Below, piece by piece: positions 1 through 7,775 of a stretch of DNA of 35,013 nt (the first letter of the stretch is position 1; every line of letters starts with the position of its first letter). This stretch comes from Verrucomicrobiales bacterium (lineage in GTDB: Bacteria > Verrucomicrobiota > Verrucomicrobiia > Verrucomicrobiales > V1-33): NCBI GenBank assembly GCA_018003315.1, contig JAGNEJ010000050.1:1-35013 (forward strand), given 5' to 3'. The translations under genes were made by a program, and so were the position numbers. The notes under the pieces were generated by a model. The model was not told the DNA's origin, made no database searches, and saw only the letters and a program-made list of their open reading frames with translations.

Positions 1-2133
1 CTGTATGCCAGCCTCGTGCCCTCCGCACTGCCTCAGGAGGCGCAGGACCGGCTCAATCTCCTGCTGGGAAAAAAGGAAGCCATCAGGAACCACGCCGCAG
101 AGGTCATTTCCCAAAGTCTCAACCGCCCGCCAGACCCGCCGCTACCGCCTGGGGTCAACCAGCGCCGCTTCATCCGCATCGTGGAAACGCGGCCCGATAG
201 CGACATCGACGGCCTCTTCGACGACGAGGAAATGCGCGACTACCTGACCGATCCGCTGGTCCCCGACTCCGACGACGACGGCTACACCGACCTCGACGAA
301 ATCAACAGCGGCACCGACCCGGCAGATGCTGAGAGCATGCCAGGCAGTCCGTCGGACCCTAACGCGCCACCGGAAATCTTCGTCGAATCCCGCTTCCGGC
401 AATTGGCAGGTTCCGTGAACAGGAGTGGCACCGCGGAGGAGTTCCACTACGAGGGCAGGTATGTGCGGCGTCCCGCCAACAGCGGACCGTGGGACGCGGA
501 GCGGCAGCTCTCAAAATTGTTGGCCACCGACGGAGTCGATTCTTTCCTCACCAACTACCCCTATCAATCCTTCCAACGCGATGCCCAGACGCTGCAAATC
601 GCCAACTGGTATTGGCTGGCTGAAACCGACTCCACGCCGCCGTCTGGCGGAGAGCAATCCGGCGGTGAGGCCCACGAAAAAGCCCACCAGGAAATGCTGG
701 AATTCCGCCTGCGCCTGACCAAACCCGTCGCAAGCACCATTTCCCGCACCTTTCTCAAAATCCTCCGCGATGCCCCCTTCACGGACTCGGAGGGCCGCGC
801 CGCCACTCCCGAGTGGCCCCTGCCCACAACCTACCCCCCCGAAAGCTGGCCCATCACCAAGGTCGAACCCATCACGCTCACCATCTCTGCCGACACGAGC
901 CCCTCCGCGAACAGACTCGTTTCCAATGCGGAGGAAATCAATGAGGCGGTGGAGAACAAAATGGCGAAGCTGGTGGCCCTTGTCCAGGTGGAGGTAAGGC
1001 AACCTGCAATCAACTCTGAGGGCACCGTTGGAGATTTGGAAACGGTGCAGGAGGTGCGCTTCTGCCGTTGGAACAGCCCACATGTCCTACCGGGGGGAGA
1101 TTTAGTGCAGCCCCAGGAGTTTCCCGAGGACGATCCTGATCGCATCGTAATCCGAATTCCCCTCCCTCATAAAGCTGGCCAAGGCGTGCAAAAAATCCAC
1201 GTAAGCACGAGTGGGTCCATTGGCTCACGCAACGATATAGGGGCAGAAGTGGAGTTGACGGAATTGGAGGAAGATCCTGGCATGTTTGAATCATTGCCCA
1301 TCGCACTCGTGGCTGATGAGGATGACGATAAATGGGCGGGTGGACGTGCGTCAGATGGGGCGTTAAACGACCCCACTTTCCGGGCATGGCCGGGAGGAAT
1401 TCTGAAAATTAAAGTTCCCGCTTTGCAGGATGCACTCATCGACTTTCCCATCAAAAAATTCAGCCACCATTTCACCTGCTCCCTGGTTCATGTCGGCTCC
1501 GTGGATGCGGATGCCGCATCGGTGGCCGCCACGATTGAAAACCTGGCCCGATTGCCCGAAATCTACGCTCCGCTTCTTGAGAAGGTTGATTTCACCCCGG
1601 TGGACCCGGAGGCGGGGGTGCCCGTGATCTCCTCTGCCGACCTGCAGACCATTGCCGGGGCGGATCATCAGTTGAGTGATACTGAGCTGACTGATTTGAT
1701 AGTCAAAATCGACACGTTGAATCTGCCGGCAGATGCCATCAAACTCGTCTTCATCGACAAAACCATCACCGACACTAGGTTTGGCACGAACCTAATATAC
1801 CCCCACCGTCGCGGAGATATCACTTTGTACTTCCTGTCGAATCTCGTAAAGAATAACGGACAAGATGTCACGAAGTATGCTTATACCGTAGCCCACGAAT
1901 GTGGACATAGTTTGCGAGGTGCAGGTCACTCAGAAACTGGCGGGATCTATGACCCGATCCTTGGCCCACCTGCGGGAGATCCGGAACTCCCATGGTGGCA
2001 CTTGATGGCCAGCGGAGATGTGTCCAATGACCTTTCTAAGGACCCGCCTCGCAGTGCCAAGCATTGGTATCTGCGGGACGCAAAGATTGTCAATGAAGGT
2101 GCCGGTAACAAATTTTCCAAGAAGCTCCCATGA
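1..2133 (+). CDS. Secreted metzincin-like metalloprotease with TSP3-type Ca2+ repeats, 5'-partial
   Basis: The reading frame is open from base 1, so the true start lies upstream; the first in-frame start seen is a GTG at 16. Residue numbers below count from that GTG. Residues about 60-110 hold aspartate-rich stretches (DSDIDGLFDDEE, DSDDDGYTDLDE) like bacterial thrombospondin type 3 calcium repeats. Near the C-terminus is HECGHSLRGAGH (H627, E628, H631, H638), followed by LMAS around M664, which could be a metzincin Met-turn. The last histidine sits one residue further away than in the standard HExxHxxGxxH motif. The middle of the protein is not recognised. A Ca2+-stabilised zinc protease working outside the cytoplasm is the inference. 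The stop overlaps the next start as ATGA, so the two genes are probably co-translated. Confidence 0.7.
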   Translation: MYASLVPSALPQEAQDRLNLLLGKKEAIRNHAAEVISQSLNRPPDPPLPPGVNQRRFIRIVETRPDSDIDGLFDDEEMRDYLTDPLVPDSDDDGYTDLDEINSGTDPADAESMPGSPSDPNAPPEIFVESRFRQLAGSVNRSGTAEEFHYEGRYVRRPANSGPWDAERQLSKLLATDGVDSFLTNYPYQSFQRDAQTLQIANWYWLAETDSTPPSGGEQSGGEAHEKAHQEMLEFRLRLTKPVASTISRTFLKILRDAPFTDSEGRAATPEWPLPTTYPPESWPITKVEPITLTISADTSPSANRLVSNAEEINEAVENKMAKLVALVQVEVRQPAINSEGTVGDLETVQEVRFCRWNSPHVLPGGDLVQPQEFPEDDPDRIVIRIPLPHKAGQGVQKIHVSTSGSIGSRNDIGAEVELTELEEDPGMFESLPIALVADEDDDKWAGGRASDGALNDPTFRAWPGGILKIKVPALQDALIDFPIKKFSHHFTCSLVHVGSVDADAASVAATIENLARLPEIYAPLLEKVDFTPVDPEAGVPVISSADLQTIAGADHQLSDTELTDLIVKIDTLNLPADAIKLVFIDKTITDTRFGTNLIYPHRRGDITLYFLSNLVKNNGQDVTKYAYTVAHECGHSLRGAGHSETGGIYDPILGPPAGDPELPWWHLMASGDVSNDLSKDPPRSAKHWYLRDAKIVNEGAGNKFSKKLP

Positions 2134-3065
2134 AACCTCCTGCGACACTCGGCGTATGCCTCAGGTTGGCGGTAGTTTTGTCAGTGCTTTGGGAGTTTTT
2201 AGCAACCCCTTCACCTGCAAAGCCTGTTTCCCTTCCAGACTGGGTAAAGCCCATCGAATCGTCGTTGCCCAATTTAACGCCGGAGGTGATCTCTGAGGTG
2301 GACGACATTTATAGGTCCATCGCCAAGAATATAGATGAGGCTCTGCTTCCTTACAGAATAGAGATAATCCGATCCAACGTGACGCGCCTCGTCGAGCTGA
2401 GGGAGCAGGCCGACTTGGCTATGATCTGGCAATATCTTAAGTTTACCATGGGTGAAGGTCCCAAATGGCCGTTGATACTAGATACGATTCAGAAGGACAG
2501 GGACGTTGCGGCTTGGCTTCTGCCGATCCTCCGCTTTAGAATGGAATTATTCCAGCAGGCCATCGGAGAGCAAAGACTGAAAGAGTTTTTCCTCTCTCAA
2601 AAAGGCGATGTAGATAGTGAAATAGGTCAAATACGAAGTTACTTGATCTACCAAGGCGAAAGGTCCGATATTGAGAATCTGTACCGAATCTGTGAGGAAT
2701 TTTCCAAGATCGGTTATAATTTTTACCCATATAGCAAACGCCTTCCAGATCACCTCAAGGATATGGAGGAAGTAAGAAAACTGGGCGACCAGGCGGATCA
2801 GCCGTATTGGCAATCGGAGGCACAGTCTTGGATCTCGCGAGGTACTCTTACCAACGATGTCCTGAAGACATCTCCAGCACCCAACACCAGCGGAAGCAGC
2901 AACCACCCGAAACGGCTGGGACCCAGGCAGCCGCTCTCCCAAAGCCCGAAGCCCCGCTCTGACGAAATTCAGGAGCCTTGGACACCGCGCTATTGGCCCA
3001 TCTGGGTTTTGATCGGTTTAGCGGCAGCGGGACTGCTCTGGCTGCTGCTCAAGCGACGTTCGTAA
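2130..3065 (+). CDS. Unknown membrane-anchored exported protein
   Basis: The family is not recognised. The 311-residue product begins with a plausible signal peptide (basic MKPPAT start, hydrophobic stretch to about residue 25, then ATPSPA). It ends with a transmembrane helix of about 20 residues followed by KRRS. A type I topology with a large outer domain and a very short cytoplasmic tail fits this. The middle is rich in charged helical segments, and a Pro/Ser-rich linker precedes the anchor. The start overlaps the metalloprotease stop as ATGA, so the two proteins may act together, perhaps as protease and membrane partner, but no domain supports a specific job. Sample lines between 2300 and 2800 are about 40-48% GC, well below later genes, which suggests transfer. 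Confidence 0.7.
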   Translation: MKPPATLGVCLRLAVVLSVLWEFLATPSPAKPVSLPDWVKPIESSLPNLTPEVISEVDDIYRSIAKNIDEALLPYRIEIIRSNVTRLVELREQADLAMIWQYLKFTMGEGPKWPLILDTIQKDRDVAAWLLPILRFRMELFQQAIGEQRLKEFFLSQKGDVDSEIGQIRSYLIYQGERSDIENLYRICEEFSKIGYNFYPYSKRLPDHLKDMEEVRKLGDQADQPYWQSEAQSWISRGTLTNDVLKTSPAPNTSGSSNHPKRLGPRQPLSQSPKPRSDEIQEPWTPRYWPIWVLIGLAAAGLLWLLLKRRS

Positions 3066-3230
3066 ACGCGCTGCGAATGCGTCACGGCCAAACGGCATCG
3101 TGTGGCGCTGAGGCAGTCGCTTACTTTTCCGGGGCCCGGGCTCCCCCGTTGTGCCGTTGGGAAACAAATTGTCAGATGAATAAGAAGAAAAATGTTTCTC
3201 GCCGAGTCTTTTTGAATGACGCTCCCGGTC

Positions 3231-3440
3231 ATGGCTTCGCACTACCGGTTTCGTCCTGCTTCGGGCCAGCGGATGCTGGCTCATGTTACCAGCCGTATTG
3301 TCAATCGGGCTTTCTGGTTCGATGAGCAGGGGAAGCGGGTGTTTCGCGGGCTGATGCGGCAGTTCGAGGCTTTCGGGGGGCTGCGGGTCATCACTTATTG
3401 TTTGATGTCCAACCATTTCCGCATCCTGGTGGAGGTGCTG
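3231..3440 (+). pseudogene. Truncated RAYT / Y1 (IS200-like) transposase fragment
   Basis: About 70 residues match the start of REP-associated tyrosine transposases: a HVTSRIVNRAFWF strand, a helix with RGLMRQFEAF, and CLMSNHFRILVEV. The last stretch is where the family carries its metal-binding HUH pair, normally HFHILVEV. Here the second histidine is an arginine (CGC in place of a CAC/CAT codon). Homology stops abruptly near 3437-3447, where sequence from an IS66 gene on the other strand begins. The catalytic tyrosine, expected further downstream, is therefore missing. Both the point change and the truncation mean it cannot be active. An ATG at 3216 is an alternative start. Confidence 0.7.
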
Positions 3441-3697
3441 TCGGCCCCCAGTTCCACCCGCACCCCGTTGGGCCAGGTGATCACCACCGGGGCAACCACC
3501 CCGTCGGCGAACGCACCGCCCGGGTCAAGATCGACCTCGACCAACCGCCCGTCAGCCTCCGCTCGGCTCCTTCGCCTCCAGTAGTCCAGCGTGCTCAGGG
3601 CAAGGGTCTGTCGCTCACAGAACTCATGCCGGCTCTCGCCGCCGCGCTCGAACTCGGCCACCAGACGCCGCCACTCCTTCGGAATTCGCTTCCTCAT
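3441..3697 (-). pseudogene. IS66-family accessory gene (TnpA-like) fragment, 3' end lost
   Basis: On the minus strand an ATG at 3697 opens MRKRIPKEWRRLVAEFE, followed by SRHEFCERQTLALSTLDYW. This resembles the helix-turn-helix DNA-binding protein encoded first in IS66 elements. The usual C-terminal lead WPNGVRVELG is present, but then the frame crosses into reversed RAYT sequence, so the natural C-terminus is missing. The expected downstream IS66 genes (tnpB and the large transposase), which would lie at lower coordinates, are absent. This is the end of an element left after deletion or recombination. Confidence 0.65.
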
Positions 3698-3760
3698 GCC
3701 GGTGCCTCACCCAGACCCCGGCCCGACGATAGATGTCTTGGTGATTCCAATTCGCGTTCA

Positions 3761-3796
3761 AGCCGAGCGGTATGATCAAGCCGAGCGGTATGATCA
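3761..3796. repeat. 18-bp unit repeated twice in tandem
   Basis: The unit agccgagcggtatgatca occurs at 3761-3778 and again, identically, at 3779-3796, followed by a further partial agcc. It lies between the IS66 fragment and the palindromic repeat. It may be a replication-slippage duplication. Two copies are too few to call a satellite or CRISPR array. Confidence 0.85.
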
Positions 3797-3816
3797 AGCC
3801 GGAGGCTTGCCAGCCG

Positions 3817-3900
3817 GTAGCCGGTGGTCGAGCGAGAACGAGTATTCCGGTGGTATCGCAGCGCTCAACCACCGGCTACAAGCTGCTATCCCTCCGGGAT
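3817..3900. repeat. REP-like palindromic element
   Basis: Two 18-base arms at 3817-3834 and 3862-3879 are inverted copies with a single mismatch. Within the space between them, ccggtggt at 3847-3854 pairs perfectly with accaccgg at 3868-3875, so two alternative hairpins share the right arm. A third small stem, atccc-tcc-gggat, lies at 3888-3900. It sits about 0.4 kb downstream of a RAYT remnant, and RAYTs are known partners of REP palindromes. I infer a dispersed REP/BIME-type repeat; copy number in the genome cannot be seen here. Confidence 0.6.
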
Positions 3901-3937
3901 AATGTTCATCTTGACGGCGCATTGGAATGAGACGGTT

Positions 3938-4030
3938 ACGTTCAAATCAAGCAAGGCAGAGGGCCCGCAATCGAAACTCACCGACAAACAGAAGCAGAAG
4001 GTGCGGACGTGGATCGTTGGGAAGGCCCCA
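3938..4030 (+). pseudogene. IS630-like transposase scrap
   Basis: The short stretch SKLTDKQKQKVRTWIVGK (3971-4024) resembles the N-terminal helix-turn-helix region of IS630-family transposases, where a K-L-T-x-x-Q start and a W-I-V-G-K segment are common. Similarity fades after about 4030 and no catalytic DDE region follows. It is a relic at best and the match rests on a few residues. The remaining bases up to the phosphatase start at 4179 hold nothing I can identify. Confidence 0.35.
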
Positions 4031-4178
4031 CAGCTTCGCCTGATCGGGCCTCGCCAGCGGGTGTGCCAGCGTGCTTTGGCGAAAAATGATGCCAGAACCA
4101 AACAGACACCGCGGTTGTGGAATCCTTTGGAATGGAACGGTTGACCTGACGCGCGGTCTCCGCCACGCTGCGCGGCTT

Positions 4179-5072
4179 ATGGCAGCTGTTACTCCTGAAA
4201 TCCTGGTGCACCTTCGCCGCATTCGGCATGTGGCGCTGGACATGGATGGCACGATTTACAAGGGAAAGACACTTTTCCCATTCACCAACGGCTTTCTGGC
4301 CCGCATTGCGGGGATGGGCATCGGATACTCCTTCCTCACAAACAATTCCTCCAAGAGTGTGGCGGACTATGCGGCGCATCTGCGGCGCATGGGCGTGGAA
4401 GCTGGGGATGGTCGCATTCATACCTCCACGCTGGCCTCGCTGGCGTTTCTGCGGCTGCAGCATCCGTCCCTGAGGCGACTGTTTGTCGTCGGCACTGCCA
4501 GCATGACGGCGGAGGTCCGCGCGGCGGGCTTTGATCTTGTGGACGATGACCCGGAGGCGGTGCTGCTGGGGTTCGACCCTGCGCTGAATTTCACCCGGCT
4601 CTGCCAGGCGGCCTATTGGCTGACTCAAGGGCGGCTGTTCATAGCCACCCACCCTGACCGGATTTGTCCCTCGGATGAACCGGCGGTGCTGATCGACTGC
4701 GGTGCGGTCTGTGCCGCGCTCCAGTCTGCCACGGGTCGCGTGCCGGATGCCGTGCCTGGAAAACCTGCTCCGGAAATGCTGCTGGGGCTCTGCACGCGCA
4801 TCGGCTGTGCGCCGGATGAAATGGCGATGGTGGGCGACCGTCTCTACACTGACATTGAAATGGCCCGCCGTGCGGGTGCCCTGGGTGTGCTGGTCCTCAG
4901 CGGCGAGGCCACGGCAGCGGAAGCGGCAGCAGCGGAGCCGCCTGCGGATCTCGTGCTGCGGGATTTGAACGCATTCGGCGATCTGCTGGCGACCGCACGC
5001 AACGGGGCCCATGCGCCATCTGCACAGCACGTTGCGCAAGCCCTGCCGGACCCTAACGGAGGGAAATCATGA
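4179..5072 (+). CDS. HAD-IIA family phosphatase (AraL/NagD-like)
   Basis: A 297-residue cytoplasmic HAD phosphatase. Motif I is DMDGT with nucleophile D21 and acid D23, motif II is TNNSS, the motif III lysine is K195 (PGKPAPEM), and motif IV is GDRLYTDIEMA with D220. Order and length fit the HAD-IIA (NagD, AraL, p-nitrophenylphosphatase) subfamily with a C2 cap. I chose the ATG at 4179 because the sequence upstream of it looks like transposon debris; the frame is open back to a TTG at 4071. The stop overlaps the next start as ATGA. In Bacillus subtilis, araL (HAD-IIA sugar phosphatase) is next to araM (glycerol-1-phosphate dehydrogenase), the same pairing as here. The likely substrate is a small sugar or glycerol phosphate; the exact one cannot be read from sequence. 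Confidence 0.9.
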   Translation: MAAVTPEILVHLRRIRHVALDMDGTIYKGKTLFPFTNGFLARIAGMGIGYSFLTNNSSKSVADYAAHLRRMGVEAGDGRIHTSTLASLAFLRLQHPSLRRLFVVGTASMTAEVRAAGFDLVDDDPEAVLLGFDPALNFTRLCQAAYWLTQGRLFIATHPDRICPSDEPAVLIDCGAVCAALQSATGRVPDAVPGKPAPEMLLGLCTRIGCAPDEMAMVGDRLYTDIEMARRAGALGVLVLSGEATAAEAAAAEPPADLVLRDLNAFGDLLATARNGAHAPSAQHVAQALPDPNGGKS

Positions 5073-6370
5073 CCGCACAGCGCCTCACCCTTTCACAAGC
5101 CCTGGCCGCCGCGCGCGAGACGCGGAGGCTGGAGATCGGCAGCGGCATTCTGCCTCAGATGCCCGCGCTTTTTCGCGATGTCTGCCCGCAGCGCGGCGCC
5201 GTGCTCGTGGCGGATGAAAACACGATGCGCGCCGCTGGCGAAGCCGTGCAGCGTGCGTTCGAGAGCAGCGGCATCACCGTGCGCGGGCCGTTCGTGTTTC
5301 ACGATCCTGACTTGTATGCGGAATATCGGTTCGTGGAGCAGCTCGAGGCCGCGTTGAACGCCCATGATGCCGTTCCCGTCGCCGTCGGCTCCGGGACGAT
5401 CAATGACCTCACGAAACTGGCCGCGCATCTCACGCAGCGGCCGAGCCTTTGCGTGGCCACGGCGGCCTCGATGGATGGTTACACGGCCTTTGGCTCCTCG
5501 ATCACCTTTCAAGGCTCGAAGCAGACCTTTGACTGCCCCGCACCCGTCGCGGTGCTGGCTGATCTCGATGTGATCCGCGCCGCGCCTGCTGAAATGACCG
5601 GCTGGGGCTATGCGGACCTCTTCGCGAAGGTCACAGCGGGCGCGGACTGGCTCCTCGCGGATGCGCTGGGCGTGGAGCCGATCCACGCGCAGGCTTGGAA
5701 CATCGTGCAGGGAGGCCTGCATGAGGCGCTGACCATTCCCGTGGCGCATGACCGGCTCATTGAGGGGCTCATGCTCGGCGGCTTCGCCATGCAGGCGACG
5801 AAGTCCAGCAGGCCCGCGTCGGGCGCGGAGCATCAATTCAGCCATCTGTGGGACATGCAGCATCACACGCATGAGGGGCAGGCTCCCTCGCACGGTGCGA
5901 AGGTGGGCATCGCCACGCAGGCGGTCACGGCGCTGTATGAGTCGCTTTTGAAAATGCCGTTGCACGAGTTGGATGCGGATGCTGCGGCCGCGGCATGGCC
6001 GGATCGTGAAACGTGGCTGCGGCGGGCGGAGGAGCGTTTCGCGGAAGCAGAGCTGAAAGCCGTGGCACTGCGCGAGATCACGGCGAAGCACGCCTCGCGG
6101 GAGGAAGTGAAAATGCAGATCATCACACTCAAGCGGCAGTGGCCGGAGCTGCGCGAACAATTGCGCGCGCAGCTCGTGCCGCTGGCCGAGGTGAAACGCC
6201 GCCTGCAAGCCGCCGGTGCACCGGTGGAGCCGGGGCAGATCGGCATTTCGAAGGCGCGGCTGCGGCAGAGCTTCGTCTCCGCGTTCTTCATCCGCCGCCG
6301 TTTCACCGTGCTGGACCTCGCGATGCGCTGCGGCGTGCTCGAATCCTGCCTCGACGAGCTTTTCACCTGA
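5069..6370 (+). CDS. araM: sn-glycerol-1-phosphate dehydrogenase, AraM family
   Basis: A member of the iron-type alcohol dehydrogenase fold, G1P dehydrogenase branch, which interconverts dihydroxyacetone phosphate and sn-glycerol-1-phosphate using NAD(P)H. The nucleotide loop is VGSGTINDLTK, followed by ATAASMDGY. Likely metal ligands are D183 (YADLFAKV), H255 (GAEHQFSHLW) and H275 (PSHGAKVG). At 433 residues it is longer than B. subtilis AraM (about 394), with extra helical sequence at the C-terminus. A strong GGAGGG ribosome site lies just before the ATG. It is translationally coupled to the phosphatase and followed after 10 bases by the transporter gene. The stereochemical product is that of archaeal lipids, but in bacteria such enzymes can serve other roles. 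Confidence 0.88.
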   Translation: MTAQRLTLSQALAAARETRRLEIGSGILPQMPALFRDVCPQRGAVLVADENTMRAAGEAVQRAFESSGITVRGPFVFHDPDLYAEYRFVEQLEAALNAHDAVPVAVGSGTINDLTKLAAHLTQRPSLCVATAASMDGYTAFGSSITFQGSKQTFDCPAPVAVLADLDVIRAAPAEMTGWGYADLFAKVTAGADWLLADALGVEPIHAQAWNIVQGGLHEALTIPVAHDRLIEGLMLGGFAMQATKSSRPASGAEHQFSHLWDMQHHTHEGQAPSHGAKVGIATQAVTALYESLLKMPLHELDADAAAAAWPDRETWLRRAEERFAEAELKAVALREITAKHASREEVKMQIITLKRQWPELREQLRAQLVPLAEVKRRLQAAGAPVEPGQIGISKARLRQSFVSAFFIRRRFTVLDLAMRCGVLESCLDELFT

Positions 6371-6380
6371 ACTCAACGCC

Positions 6381-7718
6381 ATGAACCGTCTGCTCAGCCT
6401 TTTCACCCCGCCGCCACCCATCGAGCCGATGAAAGGCTCGCCGGAGGAGATCGCCGCCAGCTTCAAGGGCTGGCAGACGCGCATCCTGCTCTCCACGATG
6501 CTCGGCTACATCCTCTTCTACTTTGTGCGGAAGAACATCAGCTTTGCCATGCCCGGTCTCGGCAGGGAGTTGGGCATCACGAAGGCGGATCTGGGCCTCT
6601 TCCTCACGCTGCACGGAGTCATTTACGGCCTGTCCCGCTTTGTGAATGGCGCGCTGGCGGATCGCATGAATGCGCGCGCCTTGATGACGACGGGCCTCGT
6701 GCTGTGCGCGGCGATGAATTTCGGCTTCGGCGCGAGCAGCGCGGTGATGGCGATGGGCGTCTTCTGGATGCTCAACGGCTGGGTGCAGGGCATGGGCTTC
6801 CCGCCCTGTGCGCGATTGATGGCGCATTGGTTCGAGCCCAAGGAGCTGGCGACGAAGCAATCCATCTGGAACACCTCGCACAGCATCGGCGCGGGCCTGG
6901 TGGCCATCCTCTGCGGCTATCTGGCGATGAGCGGCTGGCGATACTGCTTTTATGTGCCAGCCGCGCTCGCGCTGATCGGCAGCGTGGTGCTGTGGATCAC
7001 GCTGCGCGACACGCCGCCCTCGCTCGGTCTGCCGGAGGTAAAGGGCACGGAAGGCTCCGCGCCGCTGGAGGCTGACCAAGCGGCGCACCGGCGCTTCATC
7101 CGGAAGGTGGTCTATGGCAACCGCGCCATCTGGATGCTCGCGATTGCGAACTTCTTTGTTTATATCGTGCGTTACGGCGTGCTTGACTGGGGCCCGACCT
7201 TCCTGCACGAGGCCAAGCACATCGAGCTGAAGATCGCCGGCTGGATGATGGCCGCCTTTGAAGGCTCCGGCGTCGTCGGCATGCTCATCGCCGGATGGGC
7301 CACGGATCGCATCTTTGGCGGACGCGGTGCACGGACCTGCGTGTTCTACATGCTCGGCGCCGGACTGGCTGTATTTGCGCTGTGGGGACTGGATTCCGGC
7401 TCCAGAGCGGTGAATACCGCGCTGCTCTGCATCGCGGGATTTTTCATCTACGGACCACAGGCATTGATCGGCATCGCGGCGGCAAATCTCGCGACCAAGC
7501 GCGGAGCCTCCACCGCGGCGGGTTTCACCGGACTCGTCGGTTACTTCAGCACCATCTACACCGGCTGGGGCATTGGAAAAGTGGTGGAGACAATGGGCTG
7601 GAATGCCGGACTGCTCTCCATCATCGCCGCCAGCGTGCTGGGCACCGCCTTCTTCCTTGCCGCGTGGGGCAGCCGTGCGCATGGCTATGAGCAGGGTGAA
7701 CAGGAGCCGATCGGTTAG
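6381..7718 (+). CDS. MFS organophosphate:phosphate antiporter (GlpT/UhpC-like)
   Basis: A 445-residue polytopic inner-membrane protein of the major facilitator superfamily, with about 12 hydrophobic segments. The opening GYILFYFVRKNISFAMP, then LGLFLTLHGVIYGLSRFVNG and NGWVQGMGFPPCARLM, are typical of the organophosphate:phosphate antiporter family (GlpT, UhpT, UhpC, PgtP), and the length fits. The ATG at 6381 is 10 bases after the araM stop; an open frame extends further upstream inside araM but lacks family similarity. Context points to import of a glycerol phosphate or related compound for the two enzymes upstream. UhpC-type sensors look similar, but no two-component genes are nearby. Confidence 0.88.
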   Translation: MNRLLSLFTPPPPIEPMKGSPEEIAASFKGWQTRILLSTMLGYILFYFVRKNISFAMPGLGRELGITKADLGLFLTLHGVIYGLSRFVNGALADRMNARALMTTGLVLCAAMNFGFGASSAVMAMGVFWMLNGWVQGMGFPPCARLMAHWFEPKELATKQSIWNTSHSIGAGLVAILCGYLAMSGWRYCFYVPAALALIGSVVLWITLRDTPPSLGLPEVKGTEGSAPLEADQAAHRRFIRKVVYGNRAIWMLAIANFFVYIVRYGVLDWGPTFLHEAKHIELKIAGWMMAAFEGSGVVGMLIAGWATDRIFGGRGARTCVFYMLGAGLAVFALWGLDSGSRAVNTALLCIAGFFIYGPQALIGIAAANLATKRGASTAAGFTGLVGYFSTIYTGWGIGKVVETMGWNAGLLSIIAASVLGTAFFLAAWGSRAHGYEQGEQEPIG

Positions 7719-7775
7719 TCCTCCGGATTCAGAATCGGTCTGCTGCTGGCCTGCCCCCCGTTTTCCGGCCTCGAC

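Noticed and set aside
3761-3900. Possible CRISPR array
   Set aside because: There are only two abutting repeat units with no spacers and no cas genes; the palindrome is a REP-like element.
5093-7682. Two long minus-strand frames opposite araM and the transporter
   Set aside because: Their His/Arg-rich products match no family, and the plus-strand genes are clear.
7719-7775. Possible terminator between converging genes
   Set aside because: No stem with a T-tract could be found in the 57 bases.
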